Assembly (NCBI GenBank): GCA_964304625.1
Contig: OZ199840.1
Span: 9,548,001 to 9,612,000, forward strand
Origin: Kudoa neothunni
Lineage: Eukaryota > Cnidaria
Reading direction: 5' to 3'
Length of the DNA stretch: 64,000 nt
Below are positions 26,393 through 41,610 of the stretch, one piece after another (positions within the stretch are counted from its first letter, which is position 1; every line of letters begins with the position of its first letter). The translations under genes and the position numbers were made by a program. The notes under the pieces are model-generated. The model searched no databases. It was not told the DNA's origin and saw only the letters and a program-made list of their open reading frames with translations.

Positions 26393-27745
26393 CCTTCTAA
26401 GTAACAATTAATCAGACCCCTCGGAGTAAACTATAACTGGGGTCCATTTTGACCCCAGAGTTTTTTTTGCGATTTCGTTTAATAATAGTTTTTTCTATCA
26501 ATATTCAAAATTATAATTTTAAGAAATGTTTTTTTCATTAATAATCTCTCGTTTTGTTTTACACAACGCATACGCCTCTATGCAATGTTCCTATATAAAT
26601 AGGACGACTGATTATTTCAAAATGACTGATACTGGAATTGGTTAGTGACTCCACAAACACCTAAGACAGACGCTGGATCTACCAACAGATCCAGCATTTT
26701 AAGCCATATTTTTCTGACCTACTTTTTATATATTGTCTAAAGGAAACCAATTGCTCCTCAAGACATGTATTTTCTTTGGGAATATAACATTTGTTAGCTA
26801 CGTTGCCCAAATGTACCATATTTCTCTAAAGGAGCAAAATTTATCGAATAGCTTCCGTTTCTGCGTTATTAAAATAGGGCACTCTGTTAGTTGCCAGAAT
26901 CTGTACAAGGAAACAGGATCTTTTTATATCCTTCCAAATTTGGCACAACTAAACATTTCAACAGTTGGCTCTTGTCTGTCCTTATGGATAACCATGTACA
27001 ATAAACAATAACTAGCCAATAAAACCACACATTTCATAACATCAAAATCTTCTCGTTTGTTTCTATAATGATTCTTACGAGGGGACTGATTTGAATATTT
27101 AATTGTTTGTTCCACTAATTCCATTGGGAAGAAATGATGGAAACATCATGCAATACTAAAGATTCTTTGTGTGGCGTACATAGTCACACCTTGAAAAAAA
27201 TTTATTTTATTGTCTGCCGCCGCATTGGCTGTTTTCTTTGGTTTGATTGCACTCAATAAATAGTTGTTTTTGTCTACATGCGAATCATCATTCTCATCGC
27301 TGACAGTCTCCTTCAAGTACACTAGGTGGGGTGTTTCATTTTCATTAGTGTCAGTATTAGTATCCTCGCCAATTTTCCAAATGAAATCCATGTTTACACA
27401 ATAGAAACTTGCATACATGCGCATGCGCATCGCAAAATTATTTGTTGGATTTTGGTATGTAAAATTGGTTTAAATTCAATCTCTGTTCAAAAATTGATAT
27501 AAACAATAATATATTTTTAAAATATCGAAAAAAAGTCTGGGGTCTATTTGGACCCTAATTATATTCCGAAGATGTTTTTAATGTAGAATTTGTTGACACA
27601 AAAATTCCAGTAAATGTATTCCTATAAAGATAAACGTGTTTTATGAGAATAGATGAAGTTTGGATTCTAATTATTATATAACGTCTGAGAAAACAGGATG
27701 GCAATCTCGTTTGGGATCCAAATGGACCCCAATTTATTTAGAAGG
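26393..27745 (-). mobile_element. piggyBac-like transposon, decayed
   Basis: A 1353-bp element flanked on both sides by TTAA (26389-26392 and 27746-27749) with inverted ends CCTTCTAAGTAAC and CCTTCTAAATAAA. Just inside each end are palindromes of the GGGGTCC..GGACCCC type (near 26439, 27536 and 27714). Minus-strand pieces of a piggyBac transposase lie between them. TTAA duplication, CC ends and protein remnants agree, so the family call is firm. The element is inactive. Confidence 0.88.
26700..27430 (-). pseudogene. piggyBac transposase remnant
   Basis: Read on the minus strand, the piece near 26760-26815 gives IPKENTCLEEQLVSFR then RQYIKSRSEKYGLKCW. This matches the family's DEQMVPFRGR...RQYxPxKPxKYGIK block, with the catalytic Asp replaced by Glu and a few residues missing. 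Upstream, 26924-27124 encodes ELVEQTIKYSNQ and DFDVMKCVVLLASY, which suit the start of the DDE_Tnp_1_7 domain. 27146-27430 is acidic, like piggyBac N termini. The frames are disjoint and far shorter than the usual 500-600 residues. Not functional. Confidence 0.78.
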
Positions 27746-27749
27746 TTAA

Positions 27750-29350
27750 ACTATTAATAATAATGCATAATTCTGGTTATTTTTAATTCATTTTTAAATC
27801 AACTATGTAATGAAGAAATTTTAATTTAAACTCCATGTATAATTTTATTTTCTGTGGAGAAGTTATTTTTAAAAAATTATATTTTTATGAATAATAACAT
27901 AATTCTAAATTGGAGTATTTAAATGTAAATATGCTTATATTAATTTTTACAAATGTGTATTGACTCCAAATAATTAAATCTCGTGCGTATAATTGACTAT
28001 AATAAATTATCTCAAATCTTTGATAGTATGACGATGATTTTGAATTATTTTTATGGATTTTTAAAAATATATTGTATCCATAACCCAAAACAGGAGTTGT
28101 ATATATAAAAAATTTTTAATACGTTCATGTGCAAATTAAATTTAAGACTATTTTCGTACGGACCAAATGCGTTGATCTTTCGATAATTAAAAGTTGAAAT
28201 CGATATTATCAGATATGTTAAAAATATAGAATAAAATCACTTTCCAATTAATATAGGTTGAGGCTTCATATATATTTTACAAGTTACAGTGAGAATGAAG
28301 GAATTGATTTAATTACTATTTATTTTTGATGTGATTTAATTCTCGGTTTGTTTGACTTAGAATATTTAAGGAAAAATTGCTACCTTTTTTAAGAAGATCA
28401 CGAGAACAACTAATTCATTATACGTTCGTAAAATTTTGTTGGATATCATTAGGTTCTCTCTAAATATAATTTAAATTTTAAATGATTTCACATTATTTTT
28501 AAAGTTAGAGATTTCGCCAAAAATTATTTATCTCCGCTCATGCGCATGCGTTAATAATTACATTTTCATTGGAATGTCTTTAATGCAATTTTATGTCAAG
28601 ATTTGATATGTATATTTTATTCAAATTTTATATAAATTTGTTCATATTTTAGGTCATCTCAATTTTAAGATTTAAAAAATGTTTGTGAATTTAAATTTAA
28701 AAATTTAGATATGAAATATTCTAAAACTAAATAAAGAATAAATCCCAGATTTTAATCATTTTATCTTAACTTGGACACTTATAAGTTATAACGCTTAATT
28801 TAAAATTATCCTAATTCTTATTATAACTGTAAAAAATGTTTTTTATACGATAATAATATACAGGATAAAAATAAAATAATTCATCCAAAAGTCGAATAAG
28901 GATCAAAATCAATAAAAGGATAGTTTACACATGGTCACGTGATATCAAAAGCGTAACTAATCTGTTAATTAATTTATTTATTTAAAATCGCTACATGTTA
29001 ATTTTAGATGATTTTTTTCGTTAATATAAGAATAGATATAAATTAATAAGAGTAATTATTTTCGAATGTAAATGGAAAATTTTAATTAGCCCCTATTTCG
29101 TCCGACACAATACACCACATTAGCTATCCGAAGGTTAGAGTTCTAATAAATTGAGAAATTGTTCATTATATTAAAATATTTTATGTCAAAATCGTCATTG
29201 TTGTTAGTAACGCAACGTTTGATTGACAAAAATGGAATGTTTTTGAAACTGGGTTTTGTAAATAAAGTGACGCGTATGTGTGATGTAGCTATCACATTGC
29301 TATTGATATTTTGACACTAGATTCAATTGATATCGGCCAAACAAGAAAAT
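27750..29350. other. Intergenic, nothing recognised
   Basis: AT-rich, without supported genes or repeats. It separates the piggyBac element from the small membrane-protein gene and presumably holds that gene's promoter in its last few hundred bases. Confidence 0.5.
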
Positions 29351-30181
29351 ATGGGATGGTTGTATTTTGTGCTAGTAATCTTCATGGGAAGCGAATGTAA
29401 AACATTTTTCAATAATTTTTTATTAATTCCCGAAGATTATATAACAAGTAACTGAAGTGTAATCGTAACTTTTAAGTAAATATATGCGTTAAGCAAAATC
29501 TAATCAGGAAGGAAAAACAGGATGTAGACGCAGTGAGATAACTCACAGTGATGTGGTTATGGGTCGTTCTCTCATCCCTCATTTGCTCAATAGTACAGAT
29601 ACCACCTTTCTTGGTACAGTTAAAAATATGGGTGATTGTTTGGCGTTATGTTGTTCGGTGTTCAACTGCAACTTTGCCATGCTGAAGTAGCCATATCAAT
29701 TTGTGTGGAAAAAATATTTATGTTTGTTTGGATTTAATTAACAGGAAGGGCTTATGTTATGGGACCAAATGTTTGGATAAAGAGTTGTGTCATTTTGACA
29801 ATATAACAATCCCCGAAGAGGGTACCCAGTTGTCATTGTTGTTGAGAGGGAGTGATAGTAAAAATTACTGTAAGTTTTGAAGAAAATTGGAGTAGTCAAC
29901 TCCATTTTTCTTTTGGATAATAATTATATTTTGTGAATTTAGTGTGGCTGCTCACATACAACATATTGGTGATTGTGTGCTTTGTCCTGACTGTTTGTGG
30001 TACGTTGGCTGGATTGTTTATGTTCTATAGGAAGTAATTGAATTGAATTTTAGTCTATTTGATAATAAATTTAAATAGCTCTACCATTTCCTCTTCCGCT
30101 AGCACCAACGAACACATATACATCAATCCTATCATGGATAATTCGAATGAAGAGAAAAAACCGTTACCTCCTCTAGTTTAA
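29351..30181 (+). CDS. Small secreted-type I membrane protein, MANSC/PAN-like
   Basis: Five short exons encode about 150-165 residues. A signal peptide (MGWLYFVLVIFMG) is followed by a Cys-rich ectodomain, a TM (NILVIVCFVLTVCGTLAGLF) and a short tail rich in Ser, Glu and Pro. The ectodomain has the spacing MGDCLALCCSVFNCNFAM then GLCYGTKCLDKELC, resembling MANSC or PAN/apple-like modules where ACC-type cysteine clusters precede a C-x-x-x-C. Exons 2-5: about 29508-29686, 29745-29869, 29943-30033 and 30079-30181. Joins 2-5 are phase-consistent. The first join is unsettled: the donor at 29397 gives a TGA with nearby acceptors, while one at 29448 keeps the frame. The ligand or role is unknown. 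No orthologue name is offered. Confidence 0.78.
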
Positions 30182-31202
30182 ATTTTATATCAATAGACAC
30201 CTTTATTTCTTTGAAAACTGTTGAAAATAATACTCTTCTACCGGCTAGTATACAAGGCATATGAAATCAGAATTTTTGTGATCCATCAATAGTTTTGAAT
30301 AGTTCAACTCGGAATAATATTAAACAATATAGATAATTAAAGTAAACTTATATCCAATTTTTACAATAAACCCCTAAAAAAGCACATTCTAGTCGACTTT
30401 TTTGTGTAATAAAATCTTCAGCAAGAAATATAACTACGAAATTCTATTATATAGCTAACTACACCCTATGTACTGTAGAAAGCCTAAATTATATTTAGCT
30501 TCGTTGAAATCCAGATTGTATTAGATGAAAAATGTGAAATTCTAGCTGTATTTTATTAAGATAATAATATGGTATACAGTTACGAAAATTTGGACTCATA
30601 TTATGCTTCTTTTTTATAATTTTTCTGCGAATCATTATTATTTGATTTTTAAAAAATTATGATGAACAAATTATTTAAAAATTTTCAAGTATATTATTTG
30701 TTCAATATAGTTGTTATCATTTCTTTTTTTTGGGGGTAAGCGGAATTTTGTTATCAATCGATTATTTAATTTTATTAAATATTTAGGATAATGTTAAAAA
30801 TTAGTCATAAAATTTACTTTTAGCACCATAAATGGTCATTATATGCCGCGTTATTTGCAATTATTTTATAAATATGGGGTTAGATTTCATCATGAACTCA
30901 AGCTACAAATGTTCCTAACTAACTATAACTATAACTATGGTTTTAATATTATCGCTTAAAGAAACAATTGAAAATTTGTTAATTGCATTTTTTATAAATA
31001 GACTTAAGTATCGGGAATAAAATTAAAAAATAACGAAAGAGTCGTAATTCCCAAATATTTTACAACTGCATGGATTATGGTAGAATAAATATTGAATCAG
31101 CACTATAAAAATTCATACCCTTTTTAGAGTTTTCAATGAATCTTCAAAGCATATTAAAGGCTTATAATTTAAGCGATTATGCAGAATAAAAAGCTTTGAA
31201 TT
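30182..31202. other. Intergenic between convergent genes
   Basis: One kilobase between the 3' ends of the small membrane-protein gene (+) and the ABCG gene (-). No coding or repeat signal recognised. Confidence 0.5.
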
Positions 31203-34200
31203 TTATATGACTGTTAGTCGAACAACTAGTTTGAGACAAATAAATGTTACTACACGTATAATGACGATAAACTGGAGAAGGATCAAAGCATTGAACAAAA
31301 ATCTAGAATAATCTCCGTTGTGCATGGTTTCATTGAGGCCGAAGAATGTAAGCACATCTTTTCCATTATTGAAAGAGCAGGAGTTATTTTTTAGTGCATT
31401 GCTAGAGATATGGGTTTGGAGACCAGTTGTTCCATTGTATGTGGTGGCGCCATTGTGTGAAGGAAGCTTACAAAATTGAAATTGGCGGTTGTTTCCATAT
31501 ATCGATAGAAGTATATTTTCCCACCCATACTTTCCAAATGCAATATGACTGATCCATTTGATGTAGTTGTGTATGGAATGGACATTAATAAAATAGCCAC
31601 AAAATAACAGTAACGGGATTCCCACAATCGGCGCTACAAAAACAGCCACCTAAACATCACAGTTAAAAAAAACAAAAAAATTTCAAGAAGTTACTGACGA
31701 GCTTGGTGCTAATGTTCCAATAAGCAACCCCAAAGATTGAGATATTTGAGAGAGTTGTATTAGTGTGAAAGTGAATCGTAAGTATCGATCCAAATTGCGG
31801 GGCTGGCCTGACGAAAAGTACACAATAGATGTAAATATAATTGGATTTATAGTCTATTGATCTACATAGAAAATTTCCAAAATAATATAACTACATTGAA
31901 AGGAAGTTCCGCTATAGTTTTGCTCAAATAATACGATCCCAATGAGTACCAGTAGTTTTTGTGCTCTCGTAAAACACATATTTTCTCCAAAGGAACTACA
32001 CAAAGATCATTAAGATTTATACAGACACACTGTTTAAATTAAAATACACGTAAGAACTGTTGGCATTAGACCAATGAACATGATAAAAATCATGGAGAAG
32101 AATAAACATCCCGTGTTATCGAAAATTTTGTTGCCATCATCTCCAATATTGTAATAGATCAGACAAATAAGTAGAGCGATGATGATATTTGAAAAGAATT
32201 TTGTCGTAAGCAACAACCAATCTCTATACATGCATTGAAATTCTCGTTTAGAGAGAATACACATCTATTCACCAATAAAGATTGATATACGGAGTGTGGA
32301 GAGTTTACGCGTTCTACATGGTTCAATCGACCTTTAGGATGGTCATAATCTTCAAAGAAAATGGCTGACTTAGTTGTGGACAACAACATTGAGTGTCGAT
32401 TAGGATTGGCTCCACTTGCATCAGCTGTACAATTTTCTTCAAAAATACATGAGTCTTTCTCGGCAGAAATTTTTTGGCTGTAACTTTCCCAAAGTTGTTT
32501 AAGATAGGTGATATCGTAATGTTCGCCATAGGCCAGCTCTAAAACTATAAACAAATTTTCCAACATTCAATTCAGTATAATATCCGCTTTTTAAATCAAC
32601 CGAAGTATAATTGAAACTATTAAAACAACAGTTTAATCTTACAAAAATCGGCAGGATTGTAATATTTTGGGCAGTTTAATCGAATTGATCTGAGGTATTG
32701 CAAAATTCTAGTAAGTGTTCCGCTAAAAAGTATGCTCCCATTGGAAATGACTATAATCTACAGAGATAAATATCAAATCAAAAATACTTTAATTGTTTAA
32801 AAAACCAACTTGATCAAAATATGAAAGAATAGCAGAACTGGGTTGATGAATGGAACAGCAAACCGTTTTGCCTTTACTCGCCAACTTTTTGATGATTCGA
32901 ATACATTGAATGGCACTAGGGCTATCCAATCCACTAAAATTTACACCAGGTATAATCAAAATATTGCAATACACACTCTTTATCCCAATACCTAGTTGGT
33001 TCATCCAGATATATAACCGAAGGGTTTCGAATCAACTCCAACGCTATAGACAATCTCTTTTTTTGACCACCAGACAATGCTTGGGTATACACATTTTTAC
33101 ATATGTCTAGATTGAACGACTCTAAGTGATATTCAATCTAAAAATTAATCACAATTCTTTGCAGGCAAGTAATAAAATCAAGTGATATTAAAATATAACC
33201 AGCATTGAATAAAATATGACTTTAATTAATACAATTAGAAAATATTAAATTTTTTGAAAAAACGGAAGTAAATGCTTGTTTATTTTCATGAGATCACGTT
33301 TTGGAAAATTAGAGTTCATACGATTGATTTAATATGTTGACTATGGAAACCATTCAGTTTGCAGTAGATCTGAAAAATAATTTATTAGAAAATAAACAAA
33401 ACATCGTGAATATTATAGAGATTAAAAAAATATAATGTTAAAAATACAAATTTTTTGTGTTGATAATAATCACAGTTATCGTTAAGATTATTTATTTAAT
33501 CCAAAATAGAGTTTTAATTCTTTTTTAACTTTAATGGTTAATTAAGAATAATAATAATAATAATAACAATAAATAATAATTAACGATAATGATAATACAG
33601 ATTGGTAAATTTATTAAATTTTTTCAACATTTTGAAAGACAATAATTCGTATAAATTAAACAATATTTTGCTAGCACTTAAGTTCATATATTAGACCAAT
33701 CAATAAATAACAAGGAAAAATAATAATTATGCCAAAGCAATATCATCTTTATGACAGTTAAAAAGATTTTTTCAATTATTGATTGATATAATGGAAGAAT
33801 AAAATCCTTATTTCGAAATTTGTAATGGCCATTTATAGATTAAAGAATATTTGGAATATTGAGAAAGTGATTTTAGTAGGTCAAACTATCAACATGGTAG
33901 ATTTTAATACTAATTTCACATACGCATACGCACGCGCAACATAATATTTATTTAATCAACCCTTATTACAAGTTGTATTCTGATTTAGTTTGTTAAATTT
34001 GTTAAATTCGCAATGTTTAATTATTTGTGGCCATCCCTTTGCTCTTAGGGTGAAGCAATAATTAAATATAACCAAAATTAATGAGTGACACCCGCTTATT
34101 ATTCACATTTACACTGCCAATACCCACTTTTAATATTTAATATATATGCTAAGTAAATATCTGTTTAGTATTAGTGTTTAATATCACTTAATTTTTATAT

Positions 34201-35794
34201 TATGGATTGTCTGTTTTTATTAGATATTGGTATTTAGGAAATTTACTAATGTATTGTTTGTGAATTAAGTCACATCAATAGTCCGATAAAAAACAGCTTA
34301 AAGTTCGTCTATTAATACTCTTATTTTAAAATATATTCAAATGATCGGATATAATACGTGATTAAATTTAACGAAAAAATAATGCGTTTAAAATGACTCG
34401 AACTTTACAAACTTACAGTGTAATATTCTTTGTACCGATTCAACAATAAACGAACCGTTATAATTCAATTAATAGACCCAATTATTTATTATTGACAAAA
34501 TAAGCTAATTAATTATTTTGGTTTAAAACCTCTTGGTAGATTTTATATTATCTCTGGCCGCAAGGTGACCAAATTTCAATATGATACAAGTCAATAAAAT
34601 TTATATTATAATGTTATTTTTCATAAAATAATATTCTTTTAATTGAAACTATTTTTTGGTTTAATTTTTTAGAATCTTCTTAATTTAATTATATTTTATT
34701 AAAATCTTTGCTCTTAGCTCTTAGGAAGAAGTAATTAAATGTAATCGAAATTAATGGCACCTGAATATTGTTTAAATGCAAAAAGCCACTTTCATTGTTT
34801 GCCGAGACTGTAAAATTCGATAATATCAAATTCCTTGTGATTAAATAGCTAACTGCGTACCATAATTGTTTTTTAAGAAAATAATTTGAAATAATAAATC
34901 CCTCTATGAACTAACAGAATTTTGACTGGATAGGATACTAATGTTTAAGAATGGACAAAAATATAATTTTCTACTAAAAAAATTAACTTTCAGTTTTATA
35001 ATTATTAATAATTGTTGAGCGTACATAAATACACAAAAAATGATTACACATAACGTTACATCGATATTATTTAAAATCAGTTCAGAAGAAAATATTTAAT
35101 TTATCTTTGTATTGACTAGCGTTTAATAAAAATTATATAAATAATATAAATTGAGAATTTCAATATTTAAAACTTAAATATTGTATTAAAAATCAAATCA
35201 TAATAAAAGTATCTACTCACAACAACCAAATATAAATACATGCAAATATTCATGCAGCTGAATATTTGGAAGTAGAATATCATCTTGGATAACGTAGGCT
35301 ATTTGTTTTCGATTGTAGCTGTCATCGGAAATGTCGTCACTTTGAAGTTTTACATATCCATAGGTTGGTTTTCTAGTAAATGCGGAAAAAAATAAAAAAA
35401 CCCAATTGATCAGGATTCTCTATAATCGACTTGAAACAAAGATCGTAAATGGTGTATTTGGTACAAAATCTTCCATTTTTAAAAATTTTAATTCAAGCTA
35501 ACAATTACATTCTCAATGCAAGCACGTTCAATAAGCTTGTTTTTCCGCACCCTTTCCGTAGTTCCGACACAAAACCAAATAAATAAAATATTTCCGTATG
35601 TTAATAATAAAATACCTGAAGGGCCTAGTATACATGTCAATTTTCCAGTTGGTACAACTCCCGTAACATTATCCAATATAGTAATAGTGTTGTCTAGTTA
35701 TTTATTTCAATTTAAAACCGAATCGATGTACATAGATACTTGAGTTAGTTTTTAACGTTTTACACAATGTTATATGATTGAAGTAGACATTCAT
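31203..35794 (-). CDS. ABCG half-transporter, ABCG1/ABCG4-like
   Basis: ABCG half-transporters dimerise to export lipids or sterols. Thirteen exons (descending): 35719-35794, 35616-35693, 35509-35551, 35240-35372, 33322-33369, 32992-33137, 32810-32933, 32643-32757, 32309-32544, 32048-32264, 31895-31995, 31695-31853 and 31203-31649. Phases give one frame of 640 residues, the usual family length. The NBD comes first: Walker A GPSGCGKTS (split by an intron), Q-loop VIQDD, signature ALSGGQKKR, Walker B IYLDEPTSGLDS, H-loop [18 protein letters not shown] follows, then the TMD with [29 protein letters not shown] and SQSLGLLIG. These read closest to ABCG1/ABCG4. The donor after exon 9 could also lie 9 nt upstream. 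Exon 1 rests on frame only and is followed by a 25-nt intron. The 1.87-kb intron 4 contains no gene I can see. Confidence 0.93.
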
Positions 35795-36546
35795 ATTAAA
35801 TAGCCACTGTTAATAAAACCAACAATGTACAGAGAAATTAATAGAGGGGTTGTTGGGAATTTACCCTTGGCAGAAAATTGTTAGTGTTTCTTTAACGCAA
35901 TTATCGATAGAAAACAGCATCAAATTGGTTTTTGATCGAATTAACTTGCGTGAAAATTGTCTACTATAGTTTCGACGATTTATAATTGAATGCGACAGTG
36001 GAAGGCTATCATCATCACAAAAAACGTCATCATTAAAAAACCATTCTCGAAATAAAATAAAATGAAACTCGATGCATTCTAATAATAGATTGTACTGTAT
36101 CAGTTATACATTAGAAAATTACAACTTAAACAACCACTGATAACAGCCAAATAATGTTTATCTCTATAACCACCATTTAAACGACCCACACTCGTGATAA
36201 GCCCAATAATCATATTACAAAGTGCCTAATAATACCTTCCGACCGGCTAATATCATATATATAATGATGGTTAATATAGAGCTTATTTAGAATAAGATTA
36301 ATTATACGAAGTCTATTGGGAATAATTTTCAACTTCATCTACTAGCTGTAGTAATATTTTATTGGTTTAGTAGGTAGAATTTTATTTTATTCGAATATGA
36401 TGGTTTGATTATTAATAAAACGAAGGTCTTTATAATCTGTATTCTCTGGTGGAGAATCGACAAAGTGGTGAGTTATTCAAGTAGGTTTCAAATACGTTGC
36501 AACTGTGTTATTGTTGACGGGTGTGCGTAGAGAAGTAATTTATATT
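35795..36546. promoter_or_regulatory. Shared upstream region of ABCG and PAK genes
   Basis: The ABCG gene (-) and the PAK gene (+) start back to back with 752 bp between their ATGs, so promoters of both must lie here or overlap. I see no clear TATA box or motif that would settle the start sites. The call rests on gene geometry only. Confidence 0.45.
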
Positions 36547-38732
<2,186 letters not shown>

Positions 38733-39929
38733 GACTACTGTGATTATTTTTATCGAATTGCCATAGAAGATCGATCAGCTTCACTTTGATTGTTGCTTCT
38801 GTTCACATCATATCTACAAAAACATTACATATCAACTTGGTTTATTTTTATAATATACCTTGAAGTTTTTATGTTTCAAAGTCTGTTGTTTTCTTAAAAA
38901 TCTAAAAATCTAAAAAATTACTGAATTCTAGTTATTAAACAATCAAACCATTTTTAACTCGTATTATTCTTATTTTATTTTCATTATATATATATATATA
39001 TATACATATATGTAATCACGCTTGCCGAATTAATGTATTAAAAAAATCATCCCATTAATATTGAATTCATTAGGGGATAATGATTATTTGCACCAGAACG
39101 TTTAAAGTTGGGGATTTTCTGTCAACCTTGAGTTTGGGGGTGTTTTTTAATTTGTATACAAAACTAAGGTTGTATTGAAGATTTAAGTATTTTATGAATT
39201 AAAAAAAAGTTCATAATTAAGTATAATTAATAGAAATACTAAATGGTCATGGTTTCATCATTATGCCTAATTAAAAAGTGTATAACACTTCGAATGTGCC
39301 TCGTATTCAGGGAGGTAGCACGTTTTCCCCGAGAATTGCCTCGGTATTGCGTTTCCATGCGTTGATTATTGAGTTCTTTGATTTTATTCGGTATTTCATC
39401 CGATTTCATTATTAAGTTAATCATTATGCCAACATTAACAAAATATTATCATTAGTTAATGATAATAAAGTAAAACAAACCAGCCTAATTGAAAGCGAAA
39501 ACAATAGAATATATACCGTCTAGAAAAACAGTCGAATTAGCGAAATTACAATATGTGAATGAAAACATCACTCATCAAAATAAATATTATAACAAATGAA
39601 CAATAATGAGATGACTTCAAGGTATCTTATGCGTTTGAAATATCAGAGAAAATCTTAGAAATAAGAATTAATACAGGAAGACGATGATTAGCCGATACTG
39701 TATATTGTAGACTAGAAGCAAGAGTTAAATACTATTTTCTATTTTAAATATTCTGATATTTTTTGAATTCTTAAGGTTTTCTAGTGTTTAACCTTGAGAT
39801 TTATCGAAATTCTCATTGGACACTCTCATACTGACGGCTAACAGTTGACAGGCGTGCTTGACAATTAGACTTTGGACTCTAGAGTTTGTGAGTTCAAGTC
39901 CTGGCTTTAACAACATGCTGATTCTATAC
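38733..39929. other. Intergenic with (TA)n and a tRNA-like scrap
   Basis: Contains a TA microsatellite at about 38985-39004. Near 39868-39905 a decayed tRNA-like segment (a B-box-like GAGTTCAAGTCC) lies just before the hAT MITE. No cloverleaf forms convincingly, so it is at most an old SINE head. No gene seen. Confidence 0.5.
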
Positions 39930-40247
39930 CAGTGGTGAGGAAACTTGTTTAAAATAGGAGTCGCGTTATTTTAAATTCGAATTTTTTGGAGTCATAAGAC
40001 TTAAAAGTATATTTAAGGGTTTTTATTACATTTGTATTTTGTCTCAAATTTTTAACTATTACTGAATTAATGTTTAGTCTATGAATTCTAATTTGTGATA
40101 CATGCATTATCCTATAAATTTCAACATATCCAAATTAACTGTATAAAAAAATTTAATGAAACAATAAGCCAAGTCTAAATTTTTCAAGAGCCTCAATTTC
40201 AATTCCAAAGGCCACGTGCGCTAAAGATTCGTAGTTTGGCCATCTCT
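39930..40247. mobile_element. hAT-like MITE, copy 2
   Basis: A 318-bp element, the same length and order as the copy at 14738-15055. It starts CAGTGGTGAGGAAACTTG and ends as the reverse complement of AGAGATGGCCAAACTAC, a good pair of hAT-type ends. Flanking 8-mers TTCTATAC and ATTTATAC match at six of eight bases, consistent with an old target duplication. It is more diverged than the first copy and has no open frame. Confidence 0.8.
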
Positions 40248-40255
40248 ATTTATAC

Positions 40256-41067
40256 GATGAATCCCTATTCAGTAATTGATGCAATTGAAGTAATTGACGT
40301 AAATGAGGCTATGGTTAGAGCATAAGCGAATTAGTAGCGGGATTCATAATCAGTGGAGATGGTTGGATTAGAAGTTTGGTTCGTTGAGGTCGTAAAATGT
40401 AATTAAAACCTAGTTTTAAAGCAAAAATCCTTAATGTTTAGAAGATCAAGTTATGATTAGATTATGATAGTTCCATGACTAGGATGTTTCGGGGGGTTAA
40501 ATTCCAACAATATCTCAAAATGATCAGGCGATGAACCATATGTGCCATCCTACAGTGTTACAGCTTTCATTTATTCGTTCTGACTGGTCAACATTTTACA
40601 GATTAATATTCAATGTTGATTTATTTTCTTTTGTAACAAAAAACCATAACAGGCTTTTTATTTTTTTCATTTTGTTGACAAAAACGCGTGGACGTAAAAT
40701 ATAAGATAATGTGGGGTTAGTTTATTGAATATAAAATAAAAACAAAATATCATTTGATTTGGAATTTTTATAAATGTTTAAATAAAATTATAATTAATGA
40801 AAACAGGTATCTGAAAGTGTATAAAGTAGAGAACATAATTAAATCGTTATAAATACAAGTTTCATGCACAATCATTTCTCATTATAATATTTTCTTCCTT
40901 TAATTGGAATAAAATTCTAATAAATCTTTTATAATTATTTTTGACGTTCATCCTTAATTTATGAATTAAATGGATTAATATAAATATTTAAAAACTATAA
41001 TTATTCGAATTACACGTTCAACATTGATAGGATTAATAATAACTAAATTCCAATAGTTTATACAATA
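40256..41067. other. Intergenic, nothing recognised
   Basis: No gene or repeat supported between the hAT-like MITE and the following TIR MITE. Confidence 0.5.
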
Positions 41068-41610
41068 ATGGATCGGTCGTACGTACCTATTTGCTTTTAC
41101 CGCGTGATTAAATTAAGCGTTTTCTTTCTTTCTTTTACCGAGATTAAACAATCAGTAAGTTTTAATAGTTATATCAACGTAGTAGCTAGTTTAAAATGAA
41201 GGATAAACATAGACACATGTTATAGGTACACAGTGGTATGGTTTATAATGATGTCCTCTCTAATTCACAGAGATATCAATGACGCAATGACAATCCCTCC
41301 CCAATAATTCAGAAACGGATAATGATTTTATTGATCAAAAATTGAGCCTTTCAGAGATGGTCTTATTTTATTTAGAAGGGCTTGGTAACTATTTTAAACA
41401 TCATGATTCAAAAAAATGGAAATTAATATATGATTCTAGCCCATGTGTTTATTCATTTTTAAATTGTAATTAAAAAAAATAATTGTATTTTCATTAATAT
41501 TTAAGTTACAGCTAGTTTTGTGTTTTAATATTTCTTTATGCGCAAGCGCAAAAAATACATAGTACTTACAATTTCCTTGTCCCCAAGGGGATTACGTACG
41601 ACCGATCCAT
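41068..41610. mobile_element. TIR MITE, ATGGATCGGTCGTACGTA ends
   Basis: Perfect 18-bp terminal inverted repeats, ATGGATCGGTCGTACGTA at 41068-41085 and its complement at 41593-41610, each flanked by TA. The 543-bp interior has no transposase. TA duplication points to the Tc1/mariner group or a related family. A fragment of the right end recurs near 11651, and a related core (GGTCGTGCGTAA) ends the element at 45917-46546, so several copies exist in this genome. Confidence 0.85.

Noticed and set aside
31391-32566. Several separate small minus-strand proteins
   Set aside because: They are exons, or shadow frames of exons, of the single ABCG gene.
39860-39905. tRNA gene
   Set aside because: A B-box-like motif is present, but acceptor, anticodon and T stems do not pair properly.
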